A DNA stretch of 64,000 nucleotides from Nocardioides immobilis (lineage in GTDB: Bacteria; Actinomycetota; Actinomycetes; Propionibacteriales; Nocardioidaceae): positions 24,410 to 88,409 of the forward strand of contig NZ_QXGH01000035.1 in assembly GCF_003515065.1 (NCBI RefSeq). Reading direction: 5' to 3'. The notes beneath the pieces are model-generated. The model was given only the letters and a program-made list of their open reading frames with translations. It had not been told where the DNA came from and did not search any database. Both the position numbers and the translations under genes were made by a program. Positions 61,299 to 64,000 of this stretch are shown in pieces; positions within the stretch are counted from its first letter, which is position 1; each line of letters starts with the position of its first letter.

Positions 61299-61596
61299 GC
61301 CATGCCGGGTGGGCGTCTAGGACCGCCTTGTCATGGCGAACTCGGTGCCCGCGATGACGTTGGAGGCCGAACAGGATCACGGGCGACGGAAGGACCGAGG
61401 CGGCGGTCGGTTTCGACCTAGCCCGCCGGCGACCGGTTCGAGGCGAGGCGCGGGTTCGGGAGCACGGCCGGTGACTGGCGATGCCGGAGGACCTCGACCG
61501 GGGTGCCCGGTGCGGATCGTGCTTACCCGGATCCGCTATCGAGGCGCCGGGCAGGCGTCCGGGCGTCCCGTCGTCCTCCGGTGCCGGCACCCTTGG
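61299..61596. other. Gene-poor interval
   Basis: About 300 bp between the small membrane gene and the end of the desaturase gene; no convincing ORF, RNA or repeat. Confidence 0.3.
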
Positions 61597-62712
61597 TCAG
61601 GTCGCGACGGAGTCGAGGTTCTGCGTCGACGGCTCCATGGCTGCGTGGGGTGGCTTAGGTCCGGGCAGTGCCAGGCGGAGGACTCGCTTCCAGACGCTTG
61701 CGGTCTGGCGCAGCAGTGGTCCGGTGGTGTACGGAAGCCCGAACCGCTCGCAGAGGGCGCGGACCCGGGGGGCGATCTCGGCGTACCGGTTGCTCGGCAG
61801 GTCCGGGAACAGGTGGTGCTCGATCTGGTGGCTCAGGTTGCCGCACATGATGTGGAAGAGCGGGCCGCCGTCGATGTTGGCCGAGCCCAGGAGTTGGCGC
61901 AGGTACCACTGGCCGTGGGTCTCGGCCTCGAGCTGCTCCTCGGCGAAGACCTCGGCGCCGGCCGGGAAGTGGCCGCAGAAGATGATCGTGTGCGCCCACA
62001 GGTTGCGGGTCACATTCGCGGTCAGGTTGCCCAGCAGCACGGGCACGAAGGCTGGGCCGGCGAGCAGCGGGAACACCAGGTAGTCCTTGGTCACCTGGCG
62101 GCGCGCCTTGTGCGCGACACCCCGCAGCTGCGTCAGGGCCTCGGCCCAGCTCTTCTCCCCTCGCCAGACGCGCTCGAGCTCGACGTCATAGATCGCGATG
62201 CCCCATTCGAAGAGCGCCGCCAGCACCAGGTTGTAGATCGGTTGCGCGAGGTACACCGGGTGCCAGGGCTGCTCGGGGCTGATCCGCAGCGCGCTGTAGC
62301 CGATGTCACGGTCCTTGCCGAGCACGTTGGTGTAGGTGTGGTGCACGAAGTTGTGGGAGTGCTTCCACGCCGCGGCGGGGCTGGCGAAGTCCCATTCCCA
62401 GGTGCTGGAGTGGATCTTGGGGTCGCGCATCCAGTCCCACTGACCGTGCAGCACGTTGTGGCCGATCTCCATGTTCTCCAGGATCTTGGCGGTGGCCAGC
62501 ATCGCGGTGCCGGCCAGCCAGGCCGGCGGCAGGATCGAGGCGAACAACAGGACCCGGCCACCCAGCTCCAGGTCACGCTGGACGGCGATCACCCGGCGGA
62601 TGTACCGCGCGTCGGCCTCGCCGCGGCTGGCGATCACCTCGTCGCGGATCCGGTCCAGCTCCCGGGCGAACTCGTCGATGTCGGCCTCGGTCAGATGCGC
62701 GGTCGTCGTCAT
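61597..62712 (-). CDS. Membrane fatty acyl-CoA desaturase
   Basis: 371 aa. Three histidine boxes bind the di-iron centre: GHNVLHGQWDW, HSHNFVHHTY and HQIEHHLFPD. Hydrophobic segments lie before and between them (VLLFASILPPAWLAGTAML, YNLVLAALFEWGI, LLAGPAFVPVLLGNL). Closest in type to the mycobacterial DesA3-like stearoyl-CoA delta-9 desaturases, which need an oxidoreductase partner (not seen here). AAAGGGG lies about 9 nt before the ATG at 62712 but directly abuts an ATG at 62721, so the former is preferred. Confidence 0.8.
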   Translation of the reverse strand: MTTTAHLTEADIDEFARELDRIRDEVIASRGEADARYIRRVIAVQRDLELGGRVLLFASILPPAWLAGTAMLATAKILENMEIGHNVLHGQWDWMRDPKIHSSTWEWDFASPAAAWKHSHNFVHHTYTNVLGKDRDIGYSALRISPEQPWHPVYLAQPIYNLVLAALFEWGIAIYDVELERVWRGEKSWAEALTQLRGVAHKARRQVTKDYLVFPLLAGPAFVPVLLGNLTANVTRNLWAHTIIFCGHFPAGAEVFAEEQLEAETHGQWYLRQLLGSANIDGGPLFHIMCGNLSHQIEHHLFPDLPSNRYAEIAPRVRALCERFGLPYTTGPLLRQTASVWKRVLRLALPGPKPPHAAMEPSTQNLDSVAT

Positions 62713-63224
62713 GCGGGTCATCCCCTTTGGCGGGCCCGTCGGTCCCCGCCTGGCGTAGTAGCGCATGTCATTTTCCATGTTCTCGACCTCGTTGGTCCAT
62801 GTCGACTGTCCACGTCGACGATGGCCCTGCCGGATGGCGATGGACGGAGCAGTCGTCCGCCGAACCCGGTCTCGCGAACCCGGTCTCGGCATCAACAACC
62901 TCCTCCTACGTAACCGTAGGCAAGGGACGCTTGGGTGTCACCGACGTGAAGATTGCCCTGCCTTCCTTGCGGACGTGACGCGCCAGCGCCGTGCACCCAA
63001 GTGGACCGAGCGGAAGAGGTCGGGGTTTGCCGGGTGATTTCGCCGGGTCGTTCGGCAGGACCGAGTCTCCGGGGCTACGGGTCGTGGTGACCGGGACCCG
63101 TCGCGAGAAGGATCGAACGCCCGCGAGCTGCTACACGCCATCGGTGGCTTCAGGGCCTGCCGGGACGTGGGAGAGGGTGTTCCTCGGCGCTAGGCTCGAG
63201 GTCGAGCAACGAGGGCGTTTTGCG
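62713..63224. other. Gene-free interval upstream of the desaturase
   Basis: 512 bp. The desaturase leader lies at the left. Two GTCGAC palindromes sit close together around 62807-62822; I could not tie them to a regulator. No gene seen. Confidence 0.3.
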
Positions 63225-63873
63225 ATGGCAACCAGTAATGGCGGGATGGCCGAACAGGCGGCGGCGATAGCGCGACGCTGGAGGCGTTTGCTCGCGGCGG
63301 GTTGATCGCTTACGGCGTCATTCACATCTTGGTCGGCTGGCTGGCCCTGCAGCTCGCGTGGGGCACATCGTCCAGCAAGAGCGCCGACCCTTCCGGGGCA
63401 TTGAGGACCTTGGCTGATCAGCCGTTGGGCAGGATCCTGCTCTGGCTGGTTGCGGTCGGCCTGGTGGCGCTCGCGCTGTGGCAGGGCAGTGAAGCCATCT
63501 GGGGCTATCGCAACCGGGAGGGCGCCAAGCGGGTCCGCATGCGGGCCACCAGTTGGGCCAGGGCCATCATCTACGTTGCGCTCGGGGTCGGCGCAGCGTC
63601 GGTCGCGCTCGGCTCGGGGTCATCGAGCCCACGGTCCCAGCAGCAAGCCACCTCAGGTGTGCTGGCATGGCCCGCTGGGCACGCGATGTCACATACGGGG
63701 ACCTTGCCCTCATCGGCGCAGCGCTGTTGACGACGGTGACTTCGGTAGGTCTCCACGGCTGGTCATCGCCAGGTAGCACACTTGACTACACAACGGGCCT
63801 CAGGGAACCACACGAGTTGGTGGTCCGCGACTTCATTGCCTGGACTGCATCTCGCAAGTCGATGGCTGACGGC
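63225..63873 (+). pseudogene. DUF1206 membrane protein gene, frame broken twice and truncated
   Basis: From ATG 63225 the first frame gives AAAIARRWRRLLAAG and stops at 63303. The next frame gives the DUF1206 hallmark IAYGVIHILVGWLALQLAWG, then RILLWLVAVGLVALALW and SSSPRSQQQAT. Near 63677 a third frame continues with GDLALIGAALLTTVTSVGL. One G restored at GCGGGTTG (63301) and one at CTGGGCAC (63677) make it continuous. The third repeat unit expected in DUF1206 is missing: the sequence becomes unlike the family after about 63760, close to the probable insertion-element end at 63874. Function of DUF1206 is unknown. Confidence 0.5.
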
Positions 63874-64000
63874 TGTCAATGGCCATGTTGCGGTCCCCGC
63901 TGGTGGCCAACTGAAAGTCCCCACCCTCCGCTGAGGTTCAGTGGGTGTTGAGTCGGGTTCCTCCCTTCGCTCGGGCCTGTTTCATGCGGTAGGAGTCGCC
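63874..64000 (-). mobile_element. Right-hand end of a probable IS21-type element
   Basis: TGTCAATGGCCATGTTGCGG at 63874 begins a terminal-repeat-like region (GGTGGCCAACTGAAAGTCCC follows) such as I recall from IS21-family ends, and a reading frame entering from the right edge ends at 63938. The rest lies beyond the window. The identification is from memory of these ends, not from a search. Confidence 0.45.
63938..64000 (-). CDS. Possible IstB-type ATP-binding protein (C-terminus only)
   Basis: The last 20 codons, read from the right edge, give GDSYRMKQARAKGG followed by TRLNTH and a stop. A SYRM(K/R) tail is usual in IstB helper proteins of IS21 elements. Too short for certainty. Confidence 0.4.
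   Translation of the reverse strand, partial: GDSYRMKQARAKGGTRLNTH

Noticed and set aside
62800..62825. Closely spaced GTCGAC palindromes upstream of the desaturase
   Set aside because: A common 6-mer in high-GC DNA; no larger dyad or known regulator supports an operator call.
1..64000. CRISPR arrays, tRNA and rRNA genes
   Set aside because: I looked for regularly spaced direct repeats and cloverleaf-type arms and saw none; the repeats present are operators, one 13-bp tandem repeat and duplicated genes.

Overview
The window is high-GC DNA with many GTG starts, GTGA/ATGA gene overlaps and TAnnnT -10 boxes lying about 6 nt before start codons. Together with an actinobacterial steroid-degradation gene set, this points to a soil-type actinobacterium, most likely Nocardioidaceae (Nocardioides-like). 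The family assignment is inference; the steroid pathway is well supported. I see no rRNA, tRNA or CRISPR array.

The backbone is a cholesterol/steroid catabolic island in four blocks. (1) 1-2.8 kb: hsaA (3' end), hsaD, hsaC, hsaB, which open and cleave ring A. (2) 21.9-32.2 kb: fadE33-fadE32-fadE31-fadD3 on the minus strand and fadE30-ipdF-kstR2-fadA6 on the plus strand; these activate and degrade the C/D-ring product HIP. (3) 39.8-45.0 kb: echA20-ipdA-ipdB-ipdC leftward and two SDR genes rightward, again ring C/D. (4) 46.7-50.5 kb: fadA5 divergent from two tandem CYP125-type P450 genes, for the side chain. Three identical 20-bp palindromes serve four HIP promoters and are the probable KstR2 operators. 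In all four cases the palindrome ends exactly 10 nt before the start codon and shares its terminal TA with a -10 box. KstR-type motifs lie between fadA5 and the P450 genes.

Between the blocks sit accessory genes. 2.8-13.7 kb holds a secreted protease, a large AAA regulator with a methyltransferase, a DHFR-like protein, a family-5 uracil-DNA glycosylase, a NYN-domain protein and a secreted calcium-repeat protein. 13.8-21.7 kb is the most unusual part: a CHAT-domain protease gene followed directly by an alpha/beta-hydrolase/caspase-like fusion gene, surrounded by three membrane-protein genes. This looks like an undescribed suicide or defence-type cassette. 26.5-28.5 kb carries an MFS exporter with an HxlR regulator inside the HIP block. 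32.3-39.8 kb carries acetyltransferases and a hydrolase-LuxR protein, bounded by an inverted duplication of a two-gene secreted-protein unit. 50.5-64 kb is a mixed tail: small membrane proteins, a MerB-like protein, mmuM, a MarR/quinone-reductase pair with three operators, a fatty-acid desaturase and, at the right edge, what looks like one end of an IS21-type element.

Six accessory genes have interrupted reading frames (ten shifts in total). Nine of the ten are repaired by restoring one base, each time in or next to a short G/C run; the tenth is repaired by removing one T. None lies in the catabolic genes. Either the assembly has homopolymer errors or these genes are decaying; raw reads would decide.
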